From: Thermoprotei archaeon
Lineage (GTDB): Archaea > Thermoproteota > Thermoprotei > QMSL01
DNA length: 64,000 bases
Direction: 5' to 3'
Assembly (NCBI GenBank): GCA_003650925.1
Contig: QMSP01000002.1
Location: 1-64,000 of the forward strand
Shown here piece after piece: positions 8,386-17,910 of this stretch. Each line of letters opens with the position of its first letter. Position 1 is the stretch's first letter. The translations under genes were made by a program, and so were the position numbers. Below the pieces are notes generated by a model, which did not search any database, was not told the DNA's origin, and saw nothing but the letters and a program-made list of their open reading frames with translations.

Positions 8386-9780
8386 TCACTTAAGGAATCT
8401 CTCTTCAAACTCCTTGAGATACTGGACAGACTGTGTTATGTCAACGAAGAGATCCTTTACTCTCTCAACATCCTTTATCGTAACACTATCTCTTCCTTCT
8501 AGCTTAGCCACCTCTTGAGCAGGTGTTAGAAGCTGTACCGCATATCTCAGAGAGTATTTCATCCCTAGCTGGGTTAAGTACTGAAGAGCCTCCTCACTTA
8601 GCTTGACCTTCTCCTCTCTAGCTCTTATCTTTATTATCTCCCTTATCTCATCCTCCGTATAAGGCCTCGTTCTTATTATCAACAGCCTGTCGAGGAGGTC
8701 CAGTGGTATGCCATGAGGAGCTTCTATGTCTGTCCCTCTTATCTTAGTCATGCCTCTATTCGTAGCCAGTATTATTATCGGTGCTAACTCGCTTTCCATG
8801 GCTCTGGAGAGGAAGCTAAAGGACTCTATGTCAAGCATATGAGCATCATCTATGAACAATACCCCAGGTATTATCTCAGCTCTCCCATCATCCACCCACT
8901 GCTTGACTATCTCGTCAACTCTTTGCCTTACATCAGAAGGTATTTCTCTCTCTTCTCTACCTCCAAACAGCAGGCTGAAGATGCTACCGCTTCTGGCATG
9001 CATAACGTCGAGATCGTGAAGTGTAACGGTGTATATGAATTCCTTCTCCTTCAGCACAGGTCCCTTGGGAAGAGGCACTCTCTCCTCAGCCTCTACGTCA
9101 TATGTCTCTTCTTCAGGAGCCTCAGTACATCGACCGAGCTTAGTTATCCTACCAGTTTCGGCGTCAAGCCATATGACGTCTCCTATTCTCACATCCTTCG
9201 AAAGTACTTCATAGGCTACTACCTCATCAGCTCTTAAAGTCTTAGTCTCATCCTTTGTCTTGAGTGTTATTCTCACACTCCTCGGCACCTGTTGATAAGG
9301 ATTGTATGGATGCTTAACCATCCTCACATCAAGGTCAGCTACCATTCCTTCATACACCTTCCTATACTCTCTTATCCTCACTCCAATGGCCTTTCTCATC
9401 GCCTGCATGAGCACCTCAGTCTTCTTCATCTCCATGGAGTATACCTCTGAGGCTGACAAGGCTACGAAGGGGGTATCCTTGCCCAGCTCCTTGGCCAGAG
9501 CTACAGCTATGGCTGTCTTTCCTGTTCCAGGAGGACCTACGAGGAGTATACCTCTTCCTGCCATACGCCCTTCCTTCACCATCTTAACTATAATCCCTGC
9601 CGCCTCTCTCGCCTCTCTCTGGCCTACTAGCCCATCAGCAACAGGAAGAGCATTCCCAGCCTTATCAAGGCCAAGACCACGTATATGGCTATGAGCTCCT
9701 ATCCTCTCAAATCTCCTTACAGGCACTTCCCTCACATGAGCCATGTAGTCACCCAATCTGATAGGTGAACCAGAGCCCAA
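8386..9780 (-). CDS. TIP49/RuvB-like AAA+ ATPase
   Basis: The 464-residue protein is a homologue of eukaryotic RUVBL1/2. It has Walker A 'GPPGTGKTAIA' followed by 'VALSASEVYSMEMKKTEVL', a long beta-rich insertion (about residues 130-280, the OB-fold domain II position), Walker B 'GVLFIDDAHMLDIE', sensor 1 'ILATNRG' and a C-terminal helical lid. The Walker B pair reads D-D where human RUVBL proteins have D-E. Eukaryotic relatives assemble chromatin remodellers and box C/D RNPs, while the role in archaea is unsettled. It is 5 bases downstream of the V4R gene and probably cotranscribed with it. Confidence 0.92.
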   Translation of the reverse strand: MGSGSPIRLGDYMAHVREVPVRRFERIGAHSHIRGLGLDKAGNALPVADGLVGQREAREAAGIIVKMVKEGRMAGRGILLVGPPGTGKTAIAVALAKELGKDTPFVALSASEVYSMEMKKTEVLMQAMRKAIGVRIREYRKVYEGMVADLDVRMVKHPYNPYQQVPRSVRITLKTKDETKTLRADEVVAYEVLSKDVRIGDVIWLDAETGRITKLGRCTEAPEEETYDVEAEERVPLPKGPVLKEKEFIYTVTLHDLDVMHARSGSIFSLLFGGREEREIPSDVRQRVDEIVKQWVDDGRAEIIPGVLFIDDAHMLDIESFSFLSRAMESELAPIIILATNRGMTKIRGTDIEAPHGIPLDLLDRLLIIRTRPYTEDEIREIIKIRAREEKVKLSEEALQYLTQLGMKYSLRYAVQLLTPAQEVAKLEGRDSVTIKDVERVKDLFVDITQSVQYLKEFEERFLK

Positions 9781-9785
9781 TAAGC

Positions 9786-10583
9786 CTAGCTCATGAGATC
9801 CTCCAAGTGCCTAACCCTGAACTCGCAGTACTCCTGACCTGTAGCTGCACACCTAACCTCCATCAGCCTGACTATCTTACCTAAGGTCTCCTCAAGCACA
9901 CCCTCGAGATAACCCCTCATGAAGTGACAAACAGGCCTATCACTTTTTCCATAGTTCACAGCTTCAAAACACCTCCTAACTATTATACTTCCCCTAACTC
10001 TGTCAAGTTCAAAATTTGAGAAGTCAACCTCTCCCCACCCCTCAGCTCTCTTTATCTGTCTCACAGCCTCTAGAAGATCCATCCCCTTGAGCCCATACCT
10101 ACGCTTTATCCTGTGGCAGCTTCTTCTTCCGCATGACCTGCCCGCCTCATAAAGAATAAGTTCAGCACCTGTTTCAAAGAGTTCCTCAAGCTTCTTCTGC
10201 AGATCAGCAAATGTCATCCCCCTCATTATAAGGGCGCTATCTCCATCGATAGTGAGAGGGAAGTGGAAGGACTCAACTATGAGAGGCTTTGGCTTGATTA
10301 CATTGACCTCCAGAACTCCTTGAATCCTCAATAGGCTACTGACGAGCGCTTCGGGAGTAGTCTGTGAGCATGACAGATTTATAAATAGAGTCCATCTACA
10401 TAGTCTTTTGTCCCTTAGCTTTGCATGAAAGCCAGATATTACGTCTACATTGAGCTCACGAAGTTCCTCACATATCCTCGCCATAACCTGAGGACTGGAT
10501 TCAGCAAGCAACATTACCTCAAATATGTTCTCTCCCATACCCTCTTTTCTACACACCATGAGATCTCTAGGGCATTCAGACAC
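9786..10583 (-). CDS. ACT-like/V4R domain protein
   Basis: The C-terminal half of this 265-residue protein is a V4R (4-vinyl reductase) domain: 'LILYEAGRSCGRRS', 'CHFMRGYLEGVLEE' and the closing 'CAATGQEYCEFRV', with the conserved cysteines. V4R domains bind small hydrophobic ligands or hydrocarbons and often sit on regulators. The first 100 residues look like an ACT-type ligand-binding fold. I see no HTH. The start is GTG 10583 or ATG 10559. A strong 'aaaatatatatc' TATA box at about 10613-10625 drives it, probably together with the TIP49 gene. Confidence 0.7.
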   Translation of the reverse strand: MSECPRDLMVCRKEGMGENIFEVMLLAESSPQVMARICEELRELNVDVISGFHAKLRDKRLCRWTLFINLSCSQTTPEALVSSLLRIQGVLEVNVIKPKPLIVESFHFPLTIDGDSALIMRGMTFADLQKKLEELFETGAELILYEAGRSCGRRSCHRIKRRYGLKGMDLLEAVRQIKRAEGWGEVDFSNFELDRVRGSIIVRRCFEAVNYGKSDRPVCHFMRGYLEGVLEETLGKIVRLMEVRCAATGQEYCEFRVRHLEDLMS

Positions 10584-10641
10584 CTTAGCCTCCCCAAATA
10601 TTGAACTTCCTCATGATATATATTTTCTCCTCAGGTTGAGA

Positions 10642-10718
10642 AGATACAGCCTCAGCTACCCCAGGAAACGGTCACCAGTCCCTTGGCATGACTTTCATCA
10701 TCGTCATCATATGTATCT
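10642..10718 (-). ncRNA. Possible box C/D-like small RNA
   Basis: The gap 10584-10811 holds no gene, but its minus strand shows a perfect 7-bp inverted repeat (AGATACA / TGTATCT, ends at 10718 and 10642). The repeat encloses ATGATGA (C-box consensus; twice, at 10710-10704 and 10701-10695) and CTGA (D box, 10655-10652) in the right order next to the stem. Internal D'/C' boxes are poor (CTGG, GTGACC). A TATA-like 'cttattta' lies about 55 bases upstream, and the V4R gene has its own TATA box downstream. It may be a chance pattern. Confidence 0.3.
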
Positions 10719-10811
10719 CCTATGCTCCTTTACTACTCTCAGAGGTTTAGTGTCAGGAATTGGTAAATAAGTCTTTATCGAAATTGACATCTAAAAAGAA
10801 CTTCCCGTCTT

Positions 10812-13748
10812 CTACTCAAGATATATGCCAGGCCTTCCTGGCTCGGCTCCTCTTGCCCTTCCCTTGGGATCGTAACTGGGCTTAGTAGCATCTTCTACTA
10901 TGACCTCCAGACCTAGCTCTCTGCCTATGAAGTCCTTGAACTCTTTGAAGGCTTTCATCTCCACGTCTCTTGAGGCTACTTCTCTGGGAACTTTGCCCTC
11001 CATTATAGCCTTTACAAGTCTACTTACCTCCTCGGCATGTTTTTTAAGCTCAGGAATGCCCATGGCCTTCCTCATGATGTCGGATATTCTAGCAGTAGGT
11101 CCTAGCGACTGAACAAGTTTGCATACCTTATATTTCCATTCCTCAGGTCCTACGTAGATGTAGAGCTTAGATGGCTTGGTTCTCATCACTTTTACAACTT
11201 CCCTTACATCATCTATGGTTCTAAAGACCGTCTCAACTGCCATCTCAATATCCATGTCTATGAGCTCTTGATCAGGCTCTGGCCATTTGGAAAGGGAAAG
11301 AAACTCTCTGTTCCCCAGCCTCTCCCAAATCTCCTCCGCTATATGAGGTACTACAGGAAGTAGTAGTTTCACCCATCTCTCAAGAGCGTATCTCTCAGCC
11401 CACCTTCGCTCCTCCTCATTAGCATGGATTCTTCTATATGTCTCTATGTAGCTCAGGAAGTTGAAGAAAGCCTCTTGCACGTAGTCTCTTAGCCTGAAGT
11501 TCTCAAGGTGTTCTGTACACCTGATTATGGCTGAGTTTACTTTAGATAAGAACCACTTAGTTGGGAGGCTTAGCTTTTCTGGCTTCTTGACATCACCGTA
11601 CTCAACTATCTCGTTTGCTAATCTCCAGAAGCTCTCCAGCCTTCTTAAGACACTAAGCACGTACTTCTCTCTCCAGTCGACTACTGTGGCTAGGTCAGCT
11701 GCGTAGGTTATGTAGAGCCTATAGAGGTCAGCACTATACCTCCTTGGTATCTCTACGAGTGGAAGTACATTGCCCTTGCTCTTACTCATCTTGGCACCTT
11801 CCCTTATGACATACTCATTTAGCGTTATCTTCTTGGGCCATAGCTCCTCAGGGAATATGGCCACATGATGGAATATGAAGAAGCTCAGGTGATTGGTTAT
11901 ATGGCCAATGGCAGTGTGCCTTAAGTCTAGTGGATACCAGTAGAGGAACTCTCTCCTCATGATCTCAAGCAGCTGCCTCGGAATTCCTGTCCTTCTCGAC
12001 ACCTCCTCAACATCACCCTTGCCTAGGAACACGTAGTCAAAGAACTCTGGAGTCAGCTGCTCTGCCTTTATGCCAGCTTTCCTGATGTGGTGTATAATAG
12101 TGTAAAAGGCCATGTAGATGGTTGAATCACTTAATGACTCTATAATCCACCTCTCATCAAAAGGTAGCCTTGTTCCAAGACCTCTTCTTCGAGCACAAGG
12201 ACGTAATGCAAGCCACTCGAAGGTGTCCTCAAACAGTTTCCTATACTTCTCTGGGTATATCTCCATCTTTCTAAGAGCTTTCCAAGCAAGCTCTTTCCAT
12301 CGCGGATCGCCATAGTTAATGAACCATTGATCACTAAGCACAGCTACAATAACTCTTCCTCCACAGCGGCAGAATATAGGTCTAGGTGATGTCTCATAGA
12401 TAATCGTGGCTTTCCCCTTCTTTATCAGCCACTCCTTGACCTTCTCTTTTGCTTCTCTTACTGGAAGCTTGGAGAAGGGCTCACAATTATCCTTCATTAC
12501 GCCATGATAGAACTCTGCTTTATAGATCTCCTGTGTAGCCTCATCAAGCTTATCTCTTTCCTCTTGACTCATTATGTGTAGCTTCTCTACGACATCTCGT
12601 GCTGGATAGTCACTAAAGCCGGGTATCCGTATGATGCTTATGGGCTCTATTAGATGTACCTCTCTAGGCTCTATTCCATAGTCTATACACATCTTCTCGT
12701 TTTTCTTGAGATCCTCCAGAGCTACATAATCATATGGAGCATGTGCAGGGACGCTGTAGACAACACCTGTTGCATTATCGGCATCTACGAAGGTAGCGGG
12801 AAGGATAAGGACTTCCCTATTCCTTGCTGGCTCTCTACACCTAAGCCCTATTAACCGCCTTCCCTCGAACTCCTCTAGGACCTCTACCTTATGAGCTTGA
12901 TACCTGAGCTTTTCAGCTGCTTGTTTAGAGATAATCCAGGTTTCACCATCAACCTTAGCCTTTACGTAGATGGCCTTGGGATTGACCCACACGTTGGTCA
13001 CTCCAAATATAGTCTCAGGCCTTAATGTAGCTGCTACAAGATAGGAGTCCCTAAGCTCAAACTTAATGCCTACGAACTCAACTACCTCAGCTTTGAACTC
13101 ATCCCCTCCCCTTATATCATCCTCACCAACAGCGTTCTCATCATTTACACAGTAGAGAATTGGATGTCTGCCTTGAACTATAAAGCCCTTCTCTCTTAAT
13201 TTCAGGAATTGCCACCTTATGAAGGCGTTGTACTCAGGATCACCTGTTGTAAACCTCCTCCTCCAGTCTATTGAATATCCAAGAGATTTAAAGTCGCGCG
13301 TTATGACATTGGCGAAGAAGTTAGCTACATTCTCAGGCTTGACGAAGGAGGCTATGACCTTCTCCACTTCCCTCTCATCATCAACATATAGCCTGACATA
13401 GCTTCTATAGAGGCTTATAGCCTCAGGGTCTCCTCTTGCTATCCTAGCAGAAATCGAAGCTATAGGAGTTCCCGTTATGTGAAAAGCCATGGGCCAGAGC
13501 ACGTTGAAGCCTTTCATCCTTTTATACCTCGCATAGATGTCACCTATGGTATATGTCCTGCCATGGCCTATGTGAAGAGGGCCTGAGGTGTATGGATAGG
13601 GAACTGTCATGTAGAATTTAGGCCTGCTAGGGTCGGGATTTGCTTCAAATGCCTTTGCTCTATCCCACTTCTCCTGCCACTTCTTCTCAATCTCTCTCAG
13701 TTCTCTGAGGAAGGCTGCATCTCTTTCAGTTACAAAGAATATAATCAC
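10812..13748 (-). CDS. leuS: Leucyl-tRNA synthetase (archaeal type)
   Basis: The 978-residue class I synthetase has '[13 protein letters not shown]' (HIGH), 'AKMSKSKGN' (KMSKS) and an editing (CP1) domain between them. It follows the archaeal/eukaryotic LeuRS organisation, with '[12 protein letters not shown]' and a C-terminal extension. It charges tRNA-Leu in the cytoplasm. The start is GTG 13748. A TATA-like 'acttatattcc' ends about 20 bases upstream, so the message is likely leaderless. Its length agrees with other archaeal LeuRS, and I see no frameshift. Confidence 0.96.
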   Translation of the reverse strand: MIIFFVTERDAAFLRELREIEKKWQEKWDRAKAFEANPDPSRPKFYMTVPYPYTSGPLHIGHGRTYTIGDIYARYKRMKGFNVLWPMAFHITGTPIASISARIARGDPEAISLYRSYVRLYVDDEREVEKVIASFVKPENVANFFANVITRDFKSLGYSIDWRRRFTTGDPEYNAFIRWQFLKLREKGFIVQGRHPILYCVNDENAVGEDDIRGGDEFKAEVVEFVGIKFELRDSYLVAATLRPETIFGVTNVWVNPKAIYVKAKVDGETWIISKQAAEKLRYQAHKVEVLEEFEGRRLIGLRCREPARNREVLILPATFVDADNATGVVYSVPAHAPYDYVALEDLKKNEKMCIDYGIEPREVHLIEPISIIRIPGFSDYPARDVVEKLHIMSQEERDKLDEATQEIYKAEFYHGVMKDNCEPFSKLPVREAKEKVKEWLIKKGKATIIYETSPRPIFCRCGGRVIVAVLSDQWFINYGDPRWKELAWKALRKMEIYPEKYRKLFEDTFEWLALRPCARRRGLGTRLPFDERWIIESLSDSTIYMAFYTIIHHIRKAGIKAEQLTPEFFDYVFLGKGDVEEVSRRTGIPRQLLEIMRREFLYWYPLDLRHTAIGHITNHLSFFIFHHVAIFPEELWPKKITLNEYVIREGAKMSKSKGNVLPLVEIPRRYSADLYRLYITYAADLATVVDWREKYVLSVLRRLESFWRLANEIVEYGDVKKPEKLSLPTKWFLSKVNSAIIRCTEHLENFRLRDYVQEAFFNFLSYIETYRRIHANEEERRWAERYALERWVKLLLPVVPHIAEEIWERLGNREFLSLSKWPEPDQELIDMDIEMAVETVFRTIDDVREVVKVMRTKPSKLYIYVGPEEWKYKVCKLVQSLGPTARISDIMRKAMGIPELKKHAEEVSRLVKAIMEGKVPREVASRDVEMKAFKEFKDFIGRELGLEVIVEDATKPSYDPKGRARGAEPGRPGIYLE

Positions 13749-13810
13749 CCATGACTAGACCCTCGGAATATAAGTAGATGGTGGTCTCTTAAACGTTATC
13801 CTCCTTCGCT

Positions 13811-14587
13811 TCATATTACAGAGAACAAGAGGAACTCTTCCAATCTAATCAAGTCCTCATAGTAATGTCTTCTAAATCCTCTGGCGTAGTGCAGTATCAC
13901 TATTCCATCAAAGTGAGCTTCCCTTAGTCCTCTCAAAATGACACCATAGTCAAAATGTCCTCTAGGGTCGAATATGGGTATGTGCATCAGTGCTCGATCG
14001 CTTGTCCTGTTGGACATATGTATGACCTTTATGTGGCTGACGTGATCTTGTATCATCTCCACTACATCGTCAGTGTCAAGGTTGAGATGAGCTATATCTA
14101 GGCATACAGAGTAGGCTCCAGATGATTCCTCACATAACATCCAGTAGTCATCTAAAGACTTTAGAAAGCGCTCTCTATCAGGCAATGTTTCCCAGCACAG
14201 TACAGCATTATCCTCAACTAGTTCCCTACTGAACTTCATGAGCTCTAGCATATCCTCTGCAGTAAGTTTTCCCTTCCAAGGATGAGCGACTAAGACGTTG
14301 CACTCAAGCTCTCTGATAATATCCAAGCCTTTTCTCACGATCTTCTGAAATTCTCTTACACTTCTTACCCCTATATATGGAAGATGTAAACAGGCCAGCT
14401 CCACTTCCTCATAGGCTATGGGCTCCACGATGTCTGAGATTGGCACATCGAGGAATACATCCGCTCTTCTAAACTTAACCTCTATTTTTCCAGTCTTGAG
14501 TAGAAGGAGCTTGCGGAAGATGGAAGGATTGCTCTCAGGGAACACCTGCCTGTACCCTATAGTCAGCATGCTCCTCACTCTGTGCAA
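13811..14587 (-). CDS. Sugar phosphate isomerase/epimerase-like TIM-barrel protein
   Basis: The 258-residue protein fits the xylose isomerase-like/AP-endonuclease 2 TIM-barrel superfamily: 'LACLHLPYIG', 'NVLVAHPWKG', 'LCWETLPD', 'CLDIAHLN', 'IKVIHMSN' and 'DGIVILHYAR' place His/Glu/Asp residues at successive strand ends as metal ligands. It could be a sugar isomerase/epimerase, or less likely endonuclease IV. The substrate is unknown. Possible starts are TTG 14587, GTG 14578 and ATG 14569. A TATA-like 'aacttaaaaatag' at about 14606-14618 favours TTG 14587 as a leaderless start. The upstream gap 14588-14743 holds two promoters and no gene. Confidence 0.7.
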   Translation of the reverse strand: MHRVRSMLTIGYRQVFPESNPSIFRKLLLLKTGKIEVKFRRADVFLDVPISDIVEPIAYEEVELACLHLPYIGVRSVREFQKIVRKGLDIIRELECNVLVAHPWKGKLTAEDMLELMKFSRELVEDNAVLCWETLPDRERFLKSLDDYWMLCEESSGAYSVCLDIAHLNLDTDDVVEMIQDHVSHIKVIHMSNRTSDRALMHIPIFDPRGHFDYGVILRGLREAHFDGIVILHYARGFRRHYYEDLIRLEEFLLFSVI

Positions 14588-14758
14588 TATATTGAGTGTA
14601 GTGGTCTATTTTTAAGTTTTGACACTTCGCTCTGCAATTCTCTGCGTGGATGATGATTACCTGCTCATAATAGGAAATCTGAATTGAAACCTTCATGCTC
14701 AATCATAAGAGTAACAAATAATTAGCCTACAGCGTAAGCTCTAGTGGAGTGGTGTGCC

Positions 14759-15115
14759 ATGCCAAGGCTGAGTACTGGCTATATCATTGCTGGCGCTTAT
14801 GCAAATAAAGTGAGAAGAGTACTGTTTGCGCTGACCAAGCCTCTTAAAGTACCTAGTGATGCTGTAGTAGAGGCATCTAAGAATTTGAACATGAAGCTTC
14901 TCAGAATATTACAGGAATGTGGCATAGATAAAGGCGATGTTGTCAGAATCATAATAGACTTTGACATAGAGGATGGTGAGATAACCTGGAAGTGGGATAC
15001 CTTAAGTATAGAGTATTTCAAGAGAGTAGACCTAGGGGATAAGCCAAAGAAAATATTGGAGTCGCTACTCAAGGAGGAGGCATCTCCTCAGGAAGGAGAG
15101 TCCAGGGAAGTATAA
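14759..15115 (+). CDS. Small conserved archaeal protein, DUF2258-like
   Basis: The 118-residue protein begins 'MPRLSTGYIIAGAYANKVRR'. This resembles, from memory, the archaeal DUF2258 family, whose members share an 'LSTG..xAGxYAxKxRR' opening; the function is unknown. It has no membrane segment, and the C-terminus is acidic and probably disordered. I prefer ATG 14759 because 'ggagtggtg' sits just before it; the frame could also open at GTG 14744. It precedes a small zinc-ribbon gene on the same strand by about 40 bases. Confidence 0.6.
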   Translation: MPRLSTGYIIAGAYANKVRRVLFALTKPLKVPSDAVVEASKNLNMKLLRILQECGIDKGDVVRIIIDFDIEDGEITWKWDTLSIEYFKRVDLGDKPKKILESLLKEEASPQEGESREV

Positions 15116-15154
15116 TAAATTCCCAACATTATAGTTTTATTTGAGGGTTGATCC

Positions 15155-15367
15155 ATGTCAAGTAGTAAAGTTCCAGATCACAAACATTGCAAAGTATGTG
15201 GTAAAGTGATACCTCCTGATAGAGAATATTGCTCTAGTAGGTGTGAAGCCATAGATCTTAAGCAACGTCGTGAAGCTGAGCTCTATCGTAAGTGGATCTT
15301 GTTCCTAGCCGTAGTATTGATGATCTTTACCTTAGCCTCCATGCTTGTGAGCCTCATGAGGCCTTAG
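15155..15367 (+). CDS. Small zinc-ribbon protein with C-terminal membrane helix (DUF2116-like)
   Basis: The 70-residue protein has an N-terminal treble-clef-like zinc site ('HCKVCGKVIPP', 'YCSSRCE'), a basic helix and one C-terminal hydrophobic segment (about residues 46-68). This layout matches archaeal DUF2116-type small proteins, sometimes described as predicted nucleic-acid binders with a membrane tail. The function is unknown. The 3' end overlaps the convergent PqqD-like gene by 36 bases. Confidence 0.75.
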   Translation: MSSSKVPDHKHCKVCGKVIPPDREYCSSRCEAIDLKQRREAELYRKWILFLAVVLMIFTLASMLVSLMRP

Positions 15368-15745
15368 CAGCTCACTAGGTGGCCTAAGCCCAATAAGGCC
15401 CCTTTTCATCAAGTTTTGAAGGTACACTGTCAAGGACACTTCAGCTTCTCTTCGATTCAGCTTGTACTCTTCACAGAGGAAGTTAACTATGTCCTCAACC
15501 GTATGTTCACCATCGCAAAGTTCCCACACCTTGGATCCTATCCTATCAAGGACGAGCTTCTTGTACTTAGGCACATGAGTTATCTTGGACAATAATTTTG
15601 TGAACTTAGTCTCCTTCCTCTCAATCAGAATGGCTATCTCGCCAGAGGGGTAGCGCTCCCACTTAACGTATGGATTCCTAAGAGGTTTTGACTTTAGGAA
15701 CACATCCTTAGGTATCATTATCTTGGAAGGAGCCTTTCTTCTCAA
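15332..15745 (-). CDS. PqqD-like domain protein
   Basis: The C-terminal half of this 137-residue protein ('LDRIGSKVWELCDG', 'TVEDIVNFLCEEY', 'LQNLMKRGLI') is a PqqD-type winged-helix peptide-binding domain, also called a RiPP recognition element. About 50 basic residues precede it. In bacteria such domains present precursor peptides to radical SAM enzymes. Here no precursor or radical SAM gene is adjacent (the nearest radical SAM gene is at 37896), so a stand-alone housekeeping role is also possible. It starts at TTG 15745 behind GAGGTGGGG. Confidence 0.7.
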   Translation of the reverse strand: MRRKAPSKIMIPKDVFLKSKPLRNPYVKWERYPSGEIAILIERKETKFTKLLSKITHVPKYKKLVLDRIGSKVWELCDGEHTVEDIVNFLCEEYKLNRREAEVSLTVYLQNLMKRGLIGLRPPSELLRPHEAHKHGG

Positions 15746-15836
15746 TACCCCACCTCATTATACAATTGCAAGAAGTAAGCTATAAAATATGAACGTCCCT
15801 AGATATCCCTTGACAAAACAAAGGAGGTGGCCTGGC

Positions 15837-15923
15837 TTGCCAAGGTGGCTCTTAAGGCTCTTCCCCTTGCTCATAGCGCTAATGCTCATAATGCCCATAA
15901 TCTTCATGTTCTTTGGAGGCTAG
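15837..15923 (+). CDS. Putative 28-residue hydrophobic membrane peptide
   Basis: This short frame begins at TTG 15837 behind an excellent ribosome binding site (AAGGAGGTGG, 6 bases before the start) and ends at TAG 15921-15923. After a short basic start ('MPRWLLRLF') nearly every residue is hydrophobic, ending 'FMFFGG', so it would be a single membrane helix with its N-terminus inside. A TATA-like 'ctataaaatatg' lies at about 15780-15791. It sits just upstream of the S25e gene on the same strand. No family is recognised. Confidence 0.5.
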   Translation: MPRWLLRLFPLLIALMLIMPIIFMFFGG

Positions 15924-15966
15924 ATTTAACTAGTGGCTTATCCACATAGATGATGGGGGGTTGAGT

Positions 15967-16332
15967 ATGGGAGGTAGGAAGAAGCTTACTCTTAAGCAAA
16001 TGGAGAAACAACAGCGCCTCAGGATGCAGAAGGAGCAGAGGATGAAGGCTAAGGCAAAGGTTAAGGTGGAGGAGAGAAAGGAGGCTCAGATACTCATAAG
16101 TAGAGATGTGCTTGAAGCCATAAGGAAGGAAGTGCTACGCTCACCTTGTATAACTCCTGCCTCTATAGCTACTAAGTATGGTCTAAAGGTAAGTACTGCT
16201 AAAAAGGTGTTGAGACTACTTGAGAGTGAAGGCCTTATAAAGCCAGTCGATAAGTCTCACAGAATCCTGATCTACATGGGGGCACAGGCGAAGATAGCCC
16301 CCCCACCACCTCCACCATTCCCAAAGATTTAG
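15967..16332 (+). CDS. rps25e: Ribosomal protein S25e
   Basis: The 121-residue protein has a long lysine-rich N-terminal helix (about 1-45) and then the S25e winged-helix core: 'LISRDVLEAIRKEV', 'ITPASIATKYGLKVSTAKK', 'LRLLESEGLIKPV'. It is a small-subunit protein found in TACK archaea and eukaryotes and missing from most euryarchaea, which supports the taxonomic placement. The C-terminus ends in a proline run of unusual length. I choose ATG 15967 because GGGGGG lies 6 bases before it; TTG 15961 is the alternative. Confidence 0.85.
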   Translation: MGGRKKLTLKQMEKQQRLRMQKEQRMKAKAKVKVEERKEAQILISRDVLEAIRKEVLRSPCITPASIATKYGLKVSTAKKVLRLLESEGLIKPVDKSHRILIYMGAQAKIAPPPPPPFPKI

Positions 16333-16346
16333 AGTCTATGAGATGA

Positions 16347-17270
16347 TCAGAAGGACAATATTCCCTTCACTAAATCCTCTGTATCCTCCACCTGGTCAAA
16401 GGAGACCCTCATAAAGGCTGCCTTCTCGTTGAGATATGGCATGCCCTTTCTCGAAAACAACGTCACAACTGCCCCTTCATGATTAAGCTTGTAGCCTTCA
16501 TTGCATGGTTCATGTCCTCTTATTATGACCCATGCTCCTGTTATCTTGAGAACTCTTGCTGTAACCTTCGTTCCAAACAATTTCCCAGCACCTCTTGGCG
16601 AGGGGACCCACTCCTCAACATCATCTACTGGATCATTCCATAGTATCTCCTCAAGTAGTGTATCCACGGGATGTCTCTTATGAGCAAAGGCTATATCGTC
16701 AATGCTATTCATCTTCACAGGAGGCCCTCCGTGGAGTAGCAAGGCCTTGCCCATAATCAGTACTGCGTGAGGCATATATTGGAATGTCACCATGAACTCA
16801 TCGTAGAGAGCTCGCCCTTCTCTGCCATACTTCATGAGGACGTGATATGGTAGGTCATGGGGATAGGGCATGAGGTCATAAGGAGGTTCATGATTACCTC
16901 TCAACACAACTACCCTGCTGGGATATCTGACCTTCAAAGACATGACGGCTAACATAACCTCAACCGAGTGAACTCCTCTATCTACGTAATCACCAAGGAA
17001 CACTAAGTAGCCGCCATCCTTGAGAAACCTATCATAGTCTATGCTCTCAAGCATATAGGAAAGGCTCTCCACGTCTCCGTGTATATCGCCTATAATTGTC
17101 ACTTCTACATCGGGAGGCATGAGAATCAGTCTTCCCTTAGCTGATAGCTCATCTATCCTTCCGTTCCTCTCCTCTGCTTCTAGTTCATCTCTGAAATTCC
17201 TCACTAGGCCTATAGCTTCCTCAACACTATATTTGGCAACTTCTTTGATGAGATCCAACATGGTCTTCAC
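16347..17270 (-). CDS. PPP-family protein serine/threonine phosphatase
   Basis: The 307-residue metallophosphatase has the full PPP signature: 'GDIHGD', 'GDYVDRG', 'RGNHE', 'LLHGG' and 'RGHEP'. These residues bind the two catalytic metals and the phosphate of phosphoproteins, as in PP1/PP2A and archaeal PP1-arch enzymes. It has about 60 helical residues before the catalytic core. A second PPP gene lies at 60116, beside a kinase. This copy stands alone next to rps25e and faces a helical protein of unknown function. Confidence 0.92.
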   Translation of the reverse strand: MKTMLDLIKEVAKYSVEEAIGLVRNFRDELEAEERNGRIDELSAKGRLILMPPDVEVTIIGDIHGDVESLSYMLESIDYDRFLKDGGYLVFLGDYVDRGVHSVEVMLAVMSLKVRYPSRVVVLRGNHEPPYDLMPYPHDLPYHVLMKYGREGRALYDEFMVTFQYMPHAVLIMGKALLLHGGPPVKMNSIDDIAFAHKRHPVDTLLEEILWNDPVDDVEEWVPSPRGAGKLFGTKVTARVLKITGAWVIIRGHEPCNEGYKLNHEGAVVTLFSRKGMPYLNEKAAFMRVSFDQVEDTEDLVKGILSF

Positions 17271-17346
17271 TCCTACGGCAATAAAGCCCTCTCCTAGGCC
17301 CTATAGGGAAAGAAACTATTTTAACTCTAGCATCATTGTTAAGCCT

Positions 17347-17910
17347 ATGAAATCACGTCCGATGGTACATGGAATAAAAGTGCCTCCTCTCATTCTGGAG
17401 GCTCTCAAAGTAGAGATAGCTCTTCCTGACTACAAGCCCTTATCCCATAAGGAGAAACAATGGGAGAGCTTTATGAACTCTATAGTGGAAGTTCTGATTA
17501 GAGAAGAGGACATCTCACATATTCTGAACATGATCGAGAATATGATGGCAAAGATAACATCTCTGGCTGAGGAACTGAGTGAATGTAGCACCATGTCCAG
17601 AGAACTTGAGTACTGGTCTCGTATACATGTACTGCTTGACCAGGCTACTATGCGACTAGCTGAATGGGGACTTCTTGAAATAGAGGACTTCCTTACTCTT
17701 ACCGTAAACTTGGCAGAGATCGCAGGCTTTGTGAAGTCTTATTATGAGGAGTCACTTGTCAGTTACGAGCTATGGAAACTCCTCATAACTTCTCTATTGC
17801 TTTATCGAGCTCTGTACGAGCTTCATATGAGAGGACAACTGGACATGAGGAGGATGGCTACTATTGTGAGTGAGATAGCGGATGATATAGAGGATGCTTT
17901 CACTACATGA
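17347..17910 (+). CDS. Hypothetical all-helical protein
   Basis: The 187-residue acidic protein has no recognisable motif. It is predicted to be nearly all helical, with a hydrophobic stretch near 'LWKLLITSLLLYRALYEL' that may be a buried helix. I place the start at ATG 17347: 'actattttaac' at about 17315-17325 is a TATA box at the right distance for a leaderless message, and the longer frame from 17119 is antisense to the phosphatase gene. Its end overlaps the next, convergent gene by 8 bases. Confidence 0.65.
   Translation: MKSRPMVHGIKVPPLILEALKVEIALPDYKPLSHKEKQWESFMNSIVEVLIREEDISHILNMIENMMAKITSLAEELSECSTMSRELEYWSRIHVLLDQATMRLAEWGLLEIEDFLTLTVNLAEIAGFVKSYYEESLVSYELWKLLITSLLLYRALYELHMRGQLDMRRMATIVSEIADDIEDAFTT

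Noticed and set aside
8839-9694. Plus-strand frames opposite the TIP49 gene
   Set aside because: The minus strand encodes a full, conserved AAA+ ATPase over the whole stretch; the plus-strand frames match nothing.
14645-14700. ATGATGA followed by CTGA, a possible box C/D RNA
   Set aside because: The boxes are 22 bases apart, with no terminal stem and no D'/C' pair.
17119-17346. N-terminal extension of the helical protein frame
   Set aside because: It is antisense to the phosphatase gene with the serine/leucine-rich look of a shadow frame; a TATA box places the start at 17347.
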